A stretch of DNA of 64,000 nucleotides from Dyella silvae (GCF_026421305.1 NZ_JAPJBQ010000006.1:239615-303614); one strand, 5' to 3'; shown: positions 7,692 to 16,782, counted from the first letter of the stretch. The notes: generated by a model from the sequence alone, not told the origin. A program made the numbers and translations.

Positions 7692-8639
7692 TCAGTGCTT
7701 CTGCTCCGCCGGTGTAGGCGTGCCGATAAAGCCGTGTCGCTGGCCTTTCGTATCGATGTATTCGCCGGAGACCACGCCAAAGTTGTTTATGGTGGTGACA
7801 AGTACCTCCACCGTGCCCGGCATATCAAGTGACTGGAACTTGCCGTTCGACTCGACAAACGAATGGAGTGGGCTGTTGGGGCTCCAGTAGTAGCCGGCGA
7901 TCTGACCCACGTCGTTGATCGCGAAAGCTACCGTATAGGCCGCGCCAGGTACGTCGAGCGTGGTGATCTTGCCTTCCGCGTCGCGGAAAAAGCCGTGCGG
8001 CTGGGGCGCCTTGGGGTTGGTGTCCCAGTAGCCGACGGATTCGCCCAGATCATTGAGCCCCAGCGGATAGGTTTCGGCTGCGCCTGCGACGTCAAAGGGC
8101 GTATCCCAGTTCTCGCCGCGACGCAGAATGCCGTGGAAGGCGCCATCCGCATCCCAGTAGACACCCAGAATGGTGCCGAACTCGTTGATGCCGTCGACGT
8201 TCGAATTGAGGTGGCCCGGAAAGTCCTCGGTTTTGAGGTGACCGCTACGCGAAATAAAACCGTGCTGAATACCCGAGGCGTCTGCGTAGGCGCCGTAGGT
8301 CACACCCCGATCATTGGGGCCACCGGCGGCACTGAAGTACGTGCCCAACTGGGCGGGGTCGAGCATTTCAAAATGGCCATGGCGATACACCATCGCGTGC
8401 GACGTGCCGCCGTTCATGGCGAACTGGCCCGCCAGCTCACCGAAATCGTTGATGCCCCAGAAAATCGTCTGCGACGAACCGGGGTAGTCGAGTGACTGAA
8501 AGGTGTAAGCGGCAGGGGTGACGGGCGATGCGGCAGGGCTATCGCCTGCCATGGCAACACCGGTAAGGCTGGCGAAGGCCAACGTCACAAGACCCGCGGC
8601 CCTGCTGAGGCGACCGTACCTGGCACGATGATTCGACAT
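7692..8639 (-). CDS. Secreted HAF-repeat protein
   Basis: A 315-residue protein with a signal peptide (RLSRAAGLVTLAFASLTGVAMA). The mature part is built from repeated units of about 40 residues, each with an IN-(D/E)-(F/L/V)-G core followed by G-Y/V and H-G-F/I, for example GINDFGELAGQF, GINEFGTILGVYW, GLNDLGESVGYW, AINDVGQIAGYYW and TINNFGVVSGEY. This is the extracellular HAF-repeat pattern and probably forms a beta-propeller-like fold. The function is unknown. The ATG at 8639 has GAGGACAG upstream. It stands alone on the minus strand behind its own hairpin. Confidence 0.8.
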   Translation of the reverse strand: MSNHRARYGRLSRAAGLVTLAFASLTGVAMAGDSPAASPVTPAAYTFQSLDYPGSSQTIFWGINDFGELAGQFAMNGGTSHAMVYRHGHFEMLDPAQLGTYFSAAGGPNDRGVTYGAYADASGIQHGFISRSGHLKTEDFPGHLNSNVDGINEFGTILGVYWDADGAFHGILRRGENWDTPFDVAGAAETYPLGLNDLGESVGYWDTNPKAPQPHGFFRDAEGKITTLDVPGAAYTVAFAINDVGQIAGYYWSPNSPLHSFVESNGKFQSLDMPGTVEVLVTTINNFGVVSGEYIDTKGQRHGFIGTPTPAEQKH

Positions 8640-8807
8640 GATCTCTGTCCTCTATGGATGCGACGGGCGATGGCATTCCCAGGGTCTGCGGCCGTTCAAA
8701 ACGGCACCATCTGCCTATACAGCGCAAAAGAGGGGCAAGTACCGACACGATGAGGCTGATGAATATCGACGAGGGCCGCCTTGCGTCTCGAGCGGCCAGG
8801 TTTCGCG

Positions 8808-10415
8808 TCAACCCGACGGCAAAGCCGTACTGGCCGCGGGAGCGGCGCCCTTGGTACGACGCTGTTCCAGCCACTGCAGGGTACGTTGCAACCACGCGCC
8901 TGCCTGGTGCGGGTTCCACACAAAGGTCGCCACACTTCGTGGCGGCATGGTGTACTCGAAGCGGAACTGTCCCTCGGCCACCGACACCTGGCGCGCGTCC
9001 GTTGCGCTGTTCGCCATCACCAGCACGATGGATCCGCCGGAGGCGTTCTGAAAGGCCACATTGTCGAGGCCATTGTCGGTTTCGGTGGAGCCCACCCGGA
9101 CGGCACCGGGCAAGACAAAGCTGCTGAAGTGCGCCAACGCGTAGTACTCGTCGTTGCGGCTCACATCTCCCGTCGCCGAGTCGATGGTGATCACGCCCTT
9201 GCAGGCTGCGCAGCCTCCGAAATGCGGCCCGTGGTTCTCATCGAGCGCAAGGTTCCAGTACACCACGCCGCGCGCCCACTGCCTGATGCCTGTAATCAAC
9301 AGGTTTCGTGAAAACCAGAGCAATTCGCCGTTCTTGCTGGACGCCCAATCGCCGCCCGAGCACTCGGTGATGTAGACATCTTTCCGTGGGTACGCACGAT
9401 GCACGCGGCTCTGTGCGTATTGACTGCCTTCATAGCAATGCCACGCAACGCCATCGATGTAGCGCGCCGCGTCGGGATCGGCCAGCACACTCAACGGTTG
9501 CTCGGGCTGATTCCAGTTGTGATCCCATTCCAGAATGTGTGTCGCTGGCTTGCGGCCTGCCAGCTTCGGGCCAAGGTATTGCCCCACGACGCGCGCCCGC
9601 GTTGCGGCAGGCATTTCCATACCCGGGTACGTCACCGGCGTAAAGCTGGGCTCGTTCTGCAAGGTCAGCGCGGCGATGGGAATGCCATACCCACGATACG
9701 TGTCGAGGTACTTGATGAGATAGTCCGCATAGGTACTTTCGTACTGCTCCAGCAACTCCCCGCCAATCAGGTTTTCGCTGGTCTTCATCCACGCGGGCGC
9801 GCTCCACGACGACGCGATGATGAGCAGCCCTGGACGGATCGCGAGCACCTCACGCACGACCGGTATCACGTCGGCAAGATTGGCGGTGACATTGAAATGG
9901 GCCAATGACGGATCGGTCTGGCCAAAGGGAACATCATCCAGGGTGTAGGGCTTCAACGAGAAGTCCGAGGCCCCGATGGTCAGACGCATCATGTTGAGAT
10001 TGAGGCTGGGCGGCGGACCATACAGCTCGTGCAACAAGGCACTCCGCTGCTGCGCGGTCAGCTTGTTCTGCAGCAACCACGCCGATGAGTCCGTCATCGC
10101 GGCCCCGAAACCGGTCATGGTTTGATAGGTCCGATTGACATCGATGACCACATCGGCGGGCAACGTGCCTCGGGCGCTCAACGCAATATCCGGCTGCCGC
10201 ATAAGTTTCAGCCTGCGATCGCCCGTGCTAACCCACAGCGCCACGGCGGGCGTAAGTGGCCGCGCCGAAGGAATAGCCCTGGTCGCTATCGCAGGATGTT
10301 CAAAGCGCGGCAAGAAAAAGACAGCCAGCGTGATCAAGGAGAGCAGCGCGACGAAAACAGCAGTGGCGCGGCTGGAGCCTGAACTACGCTCATCCATGTC
10401 GTGCACGTCGCCCAT
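8808..10415 (-). CDS. Glycoside hydrolase family 30 (glucosylceramidase-like)
   Basis: A 535-residue protein with an N-terminal membrane or signal-anchor segment at residues 18-36. The catalytic (beta/alpha)8 domain opens with the GH30 motif TMTGFGAAMTDSSAW (about 99-113). It carries LNMMRLTIGASDFS, the acid/base Glu in LQNEPSF (E255) and the nucleophile Glu in YITECSGG (E351). A C-terminal beta-sandwich of about 80 residues ends RSVATFVWNP. Family members cleave beta-1,6- or beta-1,4-linked glucose, xylose or glucosylceramide outside the cytoplasm. A second in-frame ATG at 10397 is an equally possible start. It is the only obvious carbohydrase in the window. Confidence 0.9.
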   Translation of the reverse strand: MGDVHDMDERSSGSSRATAVFVALLSLITLAVFFLPRFEHPAIATRAIPSARPLTPAVALWVSTGDRRLKLMRQPDIALSARGTLPADVVIDVNRTYQTMTGFGAAMTDSSAWLLQNKLTAQQRSALLHELYGPPPSLNLNMMRLTIGASDFSLKPYTLDDVPFGQTDPSLAHFNVTANLADVIPVVREVLAIRPGLLIIASSWSAPAWMKTSENLIGGELLEQYESTYADYLIKYLDTYRGYGIPIAALTLQNEPSFTPVTYPGMEMPAATRARVVGQYLGPKLAGRKPATHILEWDHNWNQPEQPLSVLADPDAARYIDGVAWHCYEGSQYAQSRVHRAYPRKDVYITECSGGDWASSKNGELLWFSRNLLITGIRQWARGVVYWNLALDENHGPHFGGCAACKGVITIDSATGDVSRNDEYYALAHFSSFVLPGAVRVGSTETDNGLDNVAFQNASGGSIVLVMANSATDARQVSVAEGQFRFEYTMPPRSVATFVWNPHQAGAWLQRTLQWLEQRRTKGAAPAASTALPSG

Positions 10416-10673
10416 CGCTCACATGGCTGTTCTCTTGCATCACAAAGCTACCGGGCTTCCGCTTCAAAAAAGGGTGTACGTCCAACACTCGGAGCCGAAT
10501 CATCGGCGGCCCGGACGCGCTTTCCGCGTGTCCACTATAGACGCCTGAGTGCGAGGCGTGTTGCGTGGCATCCAGACTTTATCGGCACGCGACCCGCCGC
10601 ACGTCGCCCTGAGGAAGCCCACGACCGGATCTGTGATCACGTCGCGCATTTGAATACATGGATGCGCAAGACA

Positions 10674-11126
10674 TCAGTCGCGGGCTTTGACGCTTGAAGG
10701 AAGGACGACGAAGTCGTGTGTTCTTTCCAGGGACTCCATCGCCGCAAGAAGTGCCGGAGGCGGGGCGATGAGCTTGCGCGCGTTGAGGTCCAACCATCCT
10801 CCAGCGCTTGTCACCCGCGCGCTGAGCTTTCCGTCAGGCCGGAATATCTCGTGCCGCAGAAGGAACCGGCTGCCATCGTCAGAGTGGCCAGCAATCGCGT
10901 AAGTCACAGTGATCTGCTGTTGCAGGCCGATCTCCTTGAAGTATTCCACTTCGTCCTTCATGACCACCGGGCCGATCTTCAGGCGCACAAACTCTTCCAT
11001 GGGAAAGCCATGTTCCATCAAGAACATCTGTCGCACGTCGGCGGTCTTATCCAGGTACGCCGTATTCCGCATGTGGGAGTTGAAGTCCATGTCGCCCCAG
11101 CCTGCATAGAGGGTCTTCGTGTACAT
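10674..11126 (-). CDS. Acyl-CoA thioesterase, hotdog fold (4HBT/YbgC-like)
   Basis: A 150-residue single-domain hotdog protein. The N-terminus MYTKTLYAGWGDMDFNSHM carries the Asp of the D-x-(D/N)-x-x-x-H-(V/M) catalytic pattern of 4HBT thioesterases, followed by the long hot-dog helix (RNTAYLDKTADVRQMFL). The strands VVMKDEVEYFKEI and RFLLRHEIFRPDGKLSARVTS complete the fold. It probably hydrolyses acyl-CoA thioesters in the cytoplasm; the chain preference is unknown. Confidence 0.85.
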   Translation of the reverse strand: MYTKTLYAGWGDMDFNSHMRNTAYLDKTADVRQMFLMEHGFPMEEFVRLKIGPVVMKDEVEYFKEIGLQQQITVTYAIAGHSDDGSRFLLRHEIFRPDGKLSARVTSAGGWLDLNARKLIAPPPALLAAMESLERTHDFVVLPSSVKARD

Positions 11127-11261
11127 GCACGTGCTCCAGCGGGTATGAATGGCTGGGCGTGGATTATACCGGCCGTGCCATGCGGCGGCCCCAAGGAAAT
11201 GGCGCTCTCCTTCACGCGAATTTCTCGTTTGCCTGTGCTCGCCGTTGCCTCCATGGCGCCC

Positions 11262-11281
11262 CTTAAAAGTCAGCTTTTAAG
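11262..11281 (+). promoter_or_regulatory. 20-bp perfect palindrome upstream of GNAT gene
   Basis: CTTAAAAG and CTTTTAAG are separated by TCAG, an 8-bp perfect inverted repeat in an AT-rich island of a GC-rich genome. It lies between the divergent thioesterase and acetyltransferase genes, so it may be an operator or a promoter-proximal hairpin. Confidence 0.4.
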
Positions 11282-11335
11282 CGTGCAATACACCGCCACT
11301 TCCGTTTCTTGTTTGCGCAGACAACAGGTGTCCTC

Positions 11336-11938
11336 TTGTTTACCTCATGGCTTCAACATCCGCTGACCCTTCGGGGCCGCCTGGTCGAACTTCGTCCGCT
11401 GGAGAAGGAAACACTGGACGAACTGTTTCACGTCGCCAGTGATCCGGAGATCTGGCGGCTGACTTCGGTGGACTATTCCGACCCGGCCATCTTCTACCCC
11501 AACTTCGAGTTAGCTCTGAGCGATCGGGCGTTGGGCAAGGCTTACCCCTTTCTGATGTGCCTGGCCGACAGTGGCCGCGTGATCGGCACCACCCGGCTGC
11601 TCGACATGCAGCCTCAGGACAAGAAGGTGGAGATTGGCGTGACCTGGATGGCGCGCGAGTGCTGGGGCAGCGGCATCAACATGGAAGGCAAACAGCTGCT
11701 ACTTGAGCACTGTTTCGACACCCTCGAGGTCAACCGGGTGCAGTTTCGGGCCAAGGCGGACAATGCCAGATCCCGCCGCGCGCTGGAGAAGATTGGAGCG
11801 ACATTCGAAGGCGTCATGCGGCAGGACAAGATGGAACCTGGCGGCAGGCCCAGAGATACGGCTTTCTACAGCATCGTGCGTGCGGAATGGCCAGACGTGT
11901 ACGCCCGGCTCGCCGCCCAGCTGGCAACCCGCCGTTAA
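11336..11938 (+). CDS. GNAT N-acetyltransferase (RimJ/RimL-like)
   Basis: About 200 residues. It starts the acetyltransferase fold at LRGRLVELRPLEKETLDELF and carries IGVTWMARECWGSGIN, the acetyl-CoA loop variant of the RimJ type. ALLEHCFDTLEVNRVQFRA-type and NARSRRALEKIGATFEGVMRQ segments mark the C-terminal half. Enzymes of this class acetylate protein N-termini or small amines. The start is uncertain: no ATG fits, and TTG at 11336 (after CAGGTG) or TTG at 11309 are the options. Confidence 0.85.
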   Translation: MFTSWLQHPLTLRGRLVELRPLEKETLDELFHVASDPEIWRLTSVDYSDPAIFYPNFELALSDRALGKAYPFLMCLADSGRVIGTTRLLDMQPQDKKVEIGVTWMARECWGSGINMEGKQLLLEHCFDTLEVNRVQFRAKADNARSRRALEKIGATFEGVMRQDKMEPGGRPRDTAFYSIVRAEWPDVYARLAAQLATRR

Positions 11939-12164
11939 CCCCTGCCGCACCTGGTTGCAGAGGGCTACACCTCCGCGCCCGGCCGGACACCGACCGTTGG
12001 CACTAGCGCTTTATTCCGATGCGCGCTGCTGGCCGCCGTGCTAGCTTGGTTTCCAGGCATGGCTGCCCCGCAACGCGTTTCTGTTGCCCGCACTAGGCGG
12101 TGGGGTTGCCCGCATGGATCGCCCGTGATCGCGTCAGTTTTGACCGGAACCAGGGGGAACCAGC

Positions 12165-12554
12165 ATGGGACACGACAAGACACGCTCCAGCGTTTCGATT
12201 GGCGAGGTGGACTGGAGCAGTCCGCAGCTGAGCGATCTGCTGAAGAAGGCGGATGGCTGGAACATCGACCAGCGAAGTCACCTGCACCCGCAAGAGGTTC
12301 AGATCCGGATCACCTGCGGATGGAGCGCAGGCGACGCCAGCGAATCCGCGCTGCTTATCGCCGAGATCGACGGCGCCATGGTGCTGGCCACCCGCATCCC
12401 GCTGCCGCATGGTGTGGAGGTCGAAGTGAGCTGCCAGACCGGTGGCAACCTGCGGACGCGCTCCGGCGTCGTGGTGGAAGAACGCGAAGGCCACCGCGCG
12501 GAAGACCGGCAGCAAGAGCTCTTCCTGAACTGGGTGCGCATCCGCTCTCGTTAA
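12165..12554 (+). CDS. Hypothetical small cytoplasmic protein (possibly PilZ-like)
   Basis: A 129-residue acidic protein with a good ribosome site (AGGGGG) before the ATG. There is no signal or membrane segment. The second half (ATRIPLPHGVEVEVSCQTGG, TRSGVVVEERE, ELFLNWVRIRSR) has the alternating pattern of a small beta-barrel and weakly recalls PilZ domains, but the RxxxR and D/NxSxxG motifs that bind c-di-GMP are absent. It lies 138 bases upstream of the motor-like operon in the same direction and could be a lead gene or unrelated. No function is assigned. Confidence 0.6.
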   Translation: MGHDKTRSSVSIGEVDWSSPQLSDLLKKADGWNIDQRSHLHPQEVQIRITCGWSAGDASESALLIAEIDGAMVLATRIPLPHGVEVEVSCQTGGNLRTRSGVVVEEREGHRAEDRQQELFLNWVRIRSR

Positions 12555-12692
12555 CCGCGTTCACCACCAGCCACGACGCGGTAGGGGCCTGTATGACCCA
12601 CCCTGAGACCCGCCATCGGCCCAGGTCGCGGCCCCGCGGGCAGCAGCCGCCCCCCATTAGCGTGTAAAATGGTCGTTTTTTAGCCAGTAGTT

Positions 12693-13391
12693 ATGGTGCA
12701 GGCCTCCCAACGGACGACAGTCCGTGGCCCGACGTTCATTCGCTTGCTTGCTCGCCTGACGGACGTCGGCGTTACCCAATCCAATCCATCGCTGTCGGAC
12801 CGGCTGAGTCACTGGCTGGACTGGACGCAGGCCATTGCGCTTTCCACGGCGCTGGATGGCAGGCCGTCCGCGCCCGCTGCCGATGGGCATGCCTTCGGCA
12901 GCGCCGAGGAAGACGAGTGCGCGCGTATGCGCAGCGCACTGGCTGACGCCATCTGCAACGACGCGGAGCTGGCTGCCCTGAAGCAGCAGGAGGCAAGGCA
13001 GGGCGGCGATAACGTCGCCGTGGATTACACGCCCTTTCGCCAGCGCTATCTCGCCATGCAACGACGGATGCAGACGGCCACCGGCCATCTGCGTGGCCGC
13101 CTGCGCGACATGCTCGCCGGGAAGTCGCCCGATATGGCCCGGCTGGCGGAAGTGGACGCCGTCATGGAGCGCGCGCTGAGCCCGCGCGAGCAAACGCTAC
13201 TGGCCTCCGTACCCACCGTGCTCGGGGACCACTTTGAACGATTGCGCCAGGCCGACGCGCAACGAGCGGATAACGCCGCAAGCGCCTGGCTGGATGTGTT
13301 TTGCAGGGATATGCAGAGCGTGTTGCTCGCCGAACTGGATGTTCGTTTTCAACCGGTGGAAGGCCTGCTTGCAGCGCTTCGCACCCGCTAA
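12693..13391 (+). CDS. DUF3348 family protein, first gene of motor-like operon
   Basis: A 232-residue, mostly helical, soluble protein without signal or membrane segments. The N-terminal part (TFIRLLARLTDVGVTQSNPSL, LSHWLDWTQAIALSTALDG) and the RYLAMQRRMQTATGHLRGRLR region match what I remember of DUF3348, a family of unknown function that sits next to DUF802 genes in Xanthomonadaceae and Burkholderia. A TAAAAT at 12665 could be a -10 element just upstream. Its stop is 10 bases before the MotA/ExbB-like gene, so the two are co-transcribed. The job is unknown; the position suggests a cytoplasmic partner of the motor-like complex. Confidence 0.8.
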   Translation: MVQASQRTTVRGPTFIRLLARLTDVGVTQSNPSLSDRLSHWLDWTQAIALSTALDGRPSAPAADGHAFGSAEEDECARMRSALADAICNDAELAALKQQEARQGGDNVAVDYTPFRQRYLAMQRRMQTATGHLRGRLRDMLAGKSPDMARLAEVDAVMERALSPREQTLLASVPTVLGDHFERLRQADAQRADNAASAWLDVFCRDMQSVLLAELDVRFQPVEGLLAALRTR

Positions 13392-13401
13392 CTGGGACGT
13401 C

Positions 13402-15498
13402 ATGTCTAGAAATCTTCTCAACTACGCTGTGTTCGTTGTGGGCCTTGCCGCTGTGTGCTGGATCGGCGCGGGCTACATCGGTTCGAATCCGCTCGGCGCG
13501 GCCGTGGCAGCAGTCATCGGCGCGTGCTATCTCGCCGGCGGGCTGGAACTGCATCGCTACCGGCAGGCCACTGCCACGCTGCAAGGCGCGGCGGCGGAGC
13601 TGTCGACCACGCCCGCCAGCCTTGGCAACTGGCTTGAGCGCCTGCATCCCAGCCTGCGCAACGCGGTGCGTCTGCGCGTTGAGGGCGAACGCGTGGCCCT
13701 GCCGACGCCAGCCCTGACGCCGTATCTCGTCGGCCTGCTGGTGCTGCTGGGCATGCTGGGCACCTTGCTGGGTATGATGGCGACGCTTCGCGGCACCGGA
13801 CTGGCGTTGGAAAGCGCGACCGACCTGCAGGCCATGCGTGGTTCGCTCGCCGCCCCGGTGAAAGGACTCGGTTTCGCGTTCGGCACCTCCATTGCCGGTG
13901 TCGCCAGCTCGGCCATGCTTGGGCTGCTTTCAGCGCTGTGCAGGCGCGAGCGCCAGCAAGCGGTGCAGCTGCTGGACACCCGGATCGCGACGACGCTGCG
14001 CACCTACTCCAAGGCCTATCAGCGCGAGGAAGCCTTCAAGCTGCTGCAGCAGCAGACCGAACTGATGCCGGCCCTGGTCGATCGCCTGCAAACCATGATG
14101 GCGACCATCGAGCAGCACAGCATGGCCACCCATGAGCGCCAGATGGCCAGCCAGGAAACGTTCCACGGCAAGACCGAGGCCATCTATGCACGCCTTGCCT
14201 CTTCGGTGGAGCAGTCGTTGAAAAGCAGCGTGGCTGAAAGTGCCCATGCCGCCAGCGCAGCGTTGCAACCGGTGGTGGACGCCACCATGGCGGGTCTGGC
14301 ACACGAAGCTACCGCGCTGCGCGACACCGTTACGCACGCCGTGCAGCAACAGATGGACGGCTTGTCGAGCCGCTTTGAAGCGACTACCGCCACCGTCGCG
14401 GATATCTGGAACCAGGCGCTGGCGACGCAGCAGCAGTCGAACGAAGCGCTTACCCAGGATCTTCGCAGCTCGCTTGAGCTTTTCACCGGTACCTTCGAGC
14501 AAGGTTCCACCCGTCTTATCGAAGGCATCGCAACACGCCTCGATACCGCCGCCGGTAGCGCGGCGGACGCCTGGCAGCAGGCACTCTCGCAGCAGACAGC
14601 CGCCAACGAGGCCATGGCCACGCGCCATCAGCACGGGCTGTCCGCCGCTGCCGCCACGTTTGAGGAACATGCAGCGTCGCTCGTTCGGGTCGTGCAGACC
14701 TCGCACACCGACTTGCAAACCGCGCTCGAATCACGGGATCAGGAACGTCTTACGACCTGGACGGCATCGTTCGACGCGATGACCACGGCGCTGAACCAGC
14801 AATGGGAACAGGCGGGCGAGCACGCGGCGAACCGCCAGCAGCAGATCTGCGAGACGCTGACGCAAACGGCCAACGACATATCGGCACAGGCGCAGGCTCA
14901 CGCCCGCGACACCATCGCCGAAATCTCCCGTCTGGTGCAAGCCGCCTCGGAAGCGCCCAAGGCTGCGGCCGAAGTGGTTGCCGAGCTGCGTCAGAAACTT
15001 TCCGACAGTATGGTCCGCGACACGGCCATGCTGGAGGAGCGCAGCCGTCTGCTCGCCACGCTGGAAACCCTGCTCGATGCCGTCAATCACGCATCCACCG
15101 AGCAGCGCACCGCGGTCGATGCGCTGGTGGTCACTTCGGCAGATCTGCTGGATCGCGTCAGCACGCGCTTCACTGACCATATCGAAGGCGAGACCGGCAA
15201 GCTCAGCGCGGTGGCCGCCCAGGTCACCAGCAGCGCGGTGGAAGTGGCCAGCCTCGGCGATGCGTTCGGCGCAGCCGTGCACCAGTACGGCCAGTCGAAC
15301 GAAGCGCTGATGGAGCGCCTGCAGCACATCGCAGAGGCCATGGATAAGGCGCTGGCGCGCAGCGATGATCAGCTCGCCTATTACGTGGCGCAGGCGCGCG
15401 AAGTGGTCGATCTGAGTGTGCTGTCGCAGAAGCAGATCATCGAAGAGCTGCAACAGATCGGTGGCCCGAAGACCGCCGCCGAGGCTGAGACGGCATGA
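13402..15498 (+). CDS. DUF802 protein: MotA/ExbB-like channel with long helical tail
   Basis: A 698-residue protein. The ATG at 13402 is chosen because the preceding gene ends at 13391 and the first membrane helix follows directly. Four membrane helices are visible at about 6-26, 32-49, 106-128 (YLVGLLVLLGMLGTLLGMM) and 154-179 (KGLGFAFGTSIAGVASSAML). The last two have the small-residue pattern of MotA/TolQ/ExbB ion channels. About 520 residues of hydrophilic, Ala/Gln/Glu-rich helix follow, with recurring W-x-x-AL-x-x-Q units (near IWNQALATQQQ and AWQQALSQQTA), predicted to project into the cytoplasm. The size and plan resemble ZorA of Zorya anti-phage systems, but this assignment is by architecture only. 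It overlaps the next gene by 4 bases. Confidence 0.85.
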   Translation: MSRNLLNYAVFVVGLAAVCWIGAGYIGSNPLGAAVAAVIGACYLAGGLELHRYRQATATLQGAAAELSTTPASLGNWLERLHPSLRNAVRLRVEGERVALPTPALTPYLVGLLVLLGMLGTLLGMMATLRGTGLALESATDLQAMRGSLAAPVKGLGFAFGTSIAGVASSAMLGLLSALCRRERQQAVQLLDTRIATTLRTYSKAYQREEAFKLLQQQTELMPALVDRLQTMMATIEQHSMATHERQMASQETFHGKTEAIYARLASSVEQSLKSSVAESAHAASAALQPVVDATMAGLAHEATALRDTVTHAVQQQMDGLSSRFEATTATVADIWNQALATQQQSNEALTQDLRSSLELFTGTFEQGSTRLIEGIATRLDTAAGSAADAWQQALSQQTAANEAMATRHQHGLSAAAATFEEHAASLVRVVQTSHTDLQTALESRDQERLTTWTASFDAMTTALNQQWEQAGEHAANRQQQICETLTQTANDISAQAQAHARDTIAEISRLVQAASEAPKAAAEVVAELRQKLSDSMVRDTAMLEERSRLLATLETLLDAVNHASTEQRTAVDALVVTSADLLDRVSTRFTDHIEGETGKLSAVAAQVTSSAVEVASLGDAFGAAVHQYGQSNEALMERLQHIAEAMDKALARSDDQLAYYVAQAREVVDLSVLSQKQIIEELQQIGGPKTAAEAETA

Positions 15499-16133
15499 CT
15501 GACGAGATGGAGGTCGAAACGGAATCGACCGCGCCGATCTGGGCCGCTTTTGGCGACCTGATGTCGGTGCTGCTGGGTGCATTCGTGCTCATTCTGGTCG
15601 GCGTGATCGCCGTGCAACTACAGCTTTCGAGCCGTCTCGACGAAGAGGTCAAACAGCGGCAAGCGGAAGAACAACGCCGCGTGACGCTGGAGCAGGCGCT
15701 GGCCGCGCCACTGGCCAGCGGCCGCGTGACGCTGGTGAACGGACGCATCGGTATTCGTGGGAGCGTCCTGTTTGCGCTCAACTCCGATCAGCTTCAGCCC
15801 GAAGGACGCGACGTGCTCAAGAGTCTGGCCGGGCCGCTTACCGACTACCTCAAGTCGCGCAATGAAATCCTGATGGTCAGTGGCTTCACCGATGACCAAC
15901 AGGTACGCGACAGCAACCGCCAGTTTGCCGACAACTGGGAACTGTCGGCCGAGCGCGCGTTGACGGTCACCCGCGCGTTGATTGCCGATGGCGTGCCCGC
16001 CTCGTCGGTGTTCGCGGCGGCGTTCGGCTCCGAGCAACCGGTCGCGCCGAATGGCAATGAAGACGGGCGCGCCCAAAATCGGCGCGTGGAGATTGCGCCG
16101 ATTCCGAAGCCCTCCACGACACCGCATGAGTAA
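15495..16133 (+). CDS. MotB/ZorB-like protein with OmpA peptidoglycan-binding domain
   Basis: A 212-residue protein with one membrane helix at about 18-43. The helix carries an Asp at position 21 in AAFGDLMSVLLG, equivalent to the proton-binding Asp of MotB. A short linker with coiled-coil character (DEEVKQRQAEEQRR) leads to an OmpA-like domain: LFALNSDQLQPEG, the peptidoglycan motif GFTDDQ...NWELSAERA, and QNRRVEI. It should sit in the inner membrane with the OmpA part in the periplasm, anchoring a stator to cell wall. The start codon overlaps the stop of the MotA-like gene (ATGA), which indicates stoichiometric coupling. No flagellar, Tol or Ton genes are nearby. Confidence 0.9.
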   Translation: MTDEMEVETESTAPIWAAFGDLMSVLLGAFVLILVGVIAVQLQLSSRLDEEVKQRQAEEQRRVTLEQALAAPLASGRVTLVNGRIGIRGSVLFALNSDQLQPEGRDVLKSLAGPLTDYLKSRNEILMVSGFTDDQQVRDSNRQFADNWELSAERALTVTRALIADGVPASSVFAAAFGSEQPVAPNGNEDGRAQNRRVEIAPIPKPSTTPHE

Positions 16134-16782
16134 TCGCAAGACAACGGCGCGGACTGCGCTCGACGCGTGGCGTGAGCAACAGGCTGATCGTCTGGATCCC
16201 ATTCGCTTCCATCTCATGGAAGCGCTGGAGCGGCGTGTCGCCCGCCATGAAGGCGAGGCGCGACGACTGCTGGACGGCAAACTGTCCGTGCTCGTCGAAG
16301 CCTATGCCGGTGATCTCGCCCGCGCCGCACCCCGCGGCGGCGATGTGGAAGCGCCGGACGCAGCCACGAATACCACCCTGGTCGGGTTGGTCGATCTCAT
16401 CGCCAGCCATGCGTCAGCGCGCGTGGGCGTCTCCGTGCCGGATCATGTGACCGCTCAACCTGCCGTTCCTGCAACGCTGGAAGCACTCGGCGAGTTCAGA
16501 AAGATCTGGTCCAGGCTTCGCACGGAGAGCCAGCTTCGGCAGTCGATGGAACCGGCGCCCACCAATGCGGGCCCGCTTAACTCGAGCGCCCTCGTGCACC
16601 GGTCGATTGCGCTGATGCGCGAGCTGTCACCGGGCTATCTCCAGCACTTTCTCTCCTATGTCGACGACTTGTCGTCGCTGGAACCGCTGGGCGGCATCAG
16701 TGCCGTCACGGCCGGCGATGCCCCTCAGGCGGCCGCTACCGCCAAGAAGCCCCGAAGCCGGTCGCGCGCGCGGCGCGAGTAG
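16126..16782 (+). CDS. DUF2894 family protein, last gene of motor-like operon
   Basis: A 218-residue soluble protein starting inside the end of the OmpA gene (8-base overlap). The N-terminal helix [27 protein letters not shown] and the C-terminal part ([39 protein letters not shown]) match my memory of DUF2894. The C-terminus is a basic tail ([12 protein letters not shown]) that could contact nucleic acid or the membrane. The strict coupling to the MotA/MotB-like pair suggests that it is part of the same complex, perhaps a cytoplasmic effector or regulator. Function unknown. Confidence 0.8.
   Translation: MSNRKTTARTALDAWREQQADRLDPIRFHLMEALERRVARHEGEARRLLDGKLSVLVEAYAGDLARAAPRGGDVEAPDAATNTTLVGLVDLIASHASARVGVSVPDHVTAQPAVPATLEALGEFRKIWSRLRTESQLRQSMEPAPTNAGPLNSSALVHRSIALMRELSPGYLQHFLSYVDDLSSLEPLGGISAVTAGDAPQAAATAKKPRSRSRARRE

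Noticed and set aside
13484..13496. TTCGAATCC-like tRNA T-loop word
   Set aside because: It lies inside the motor-gene coding frame and no cloverleaf surrounds it.
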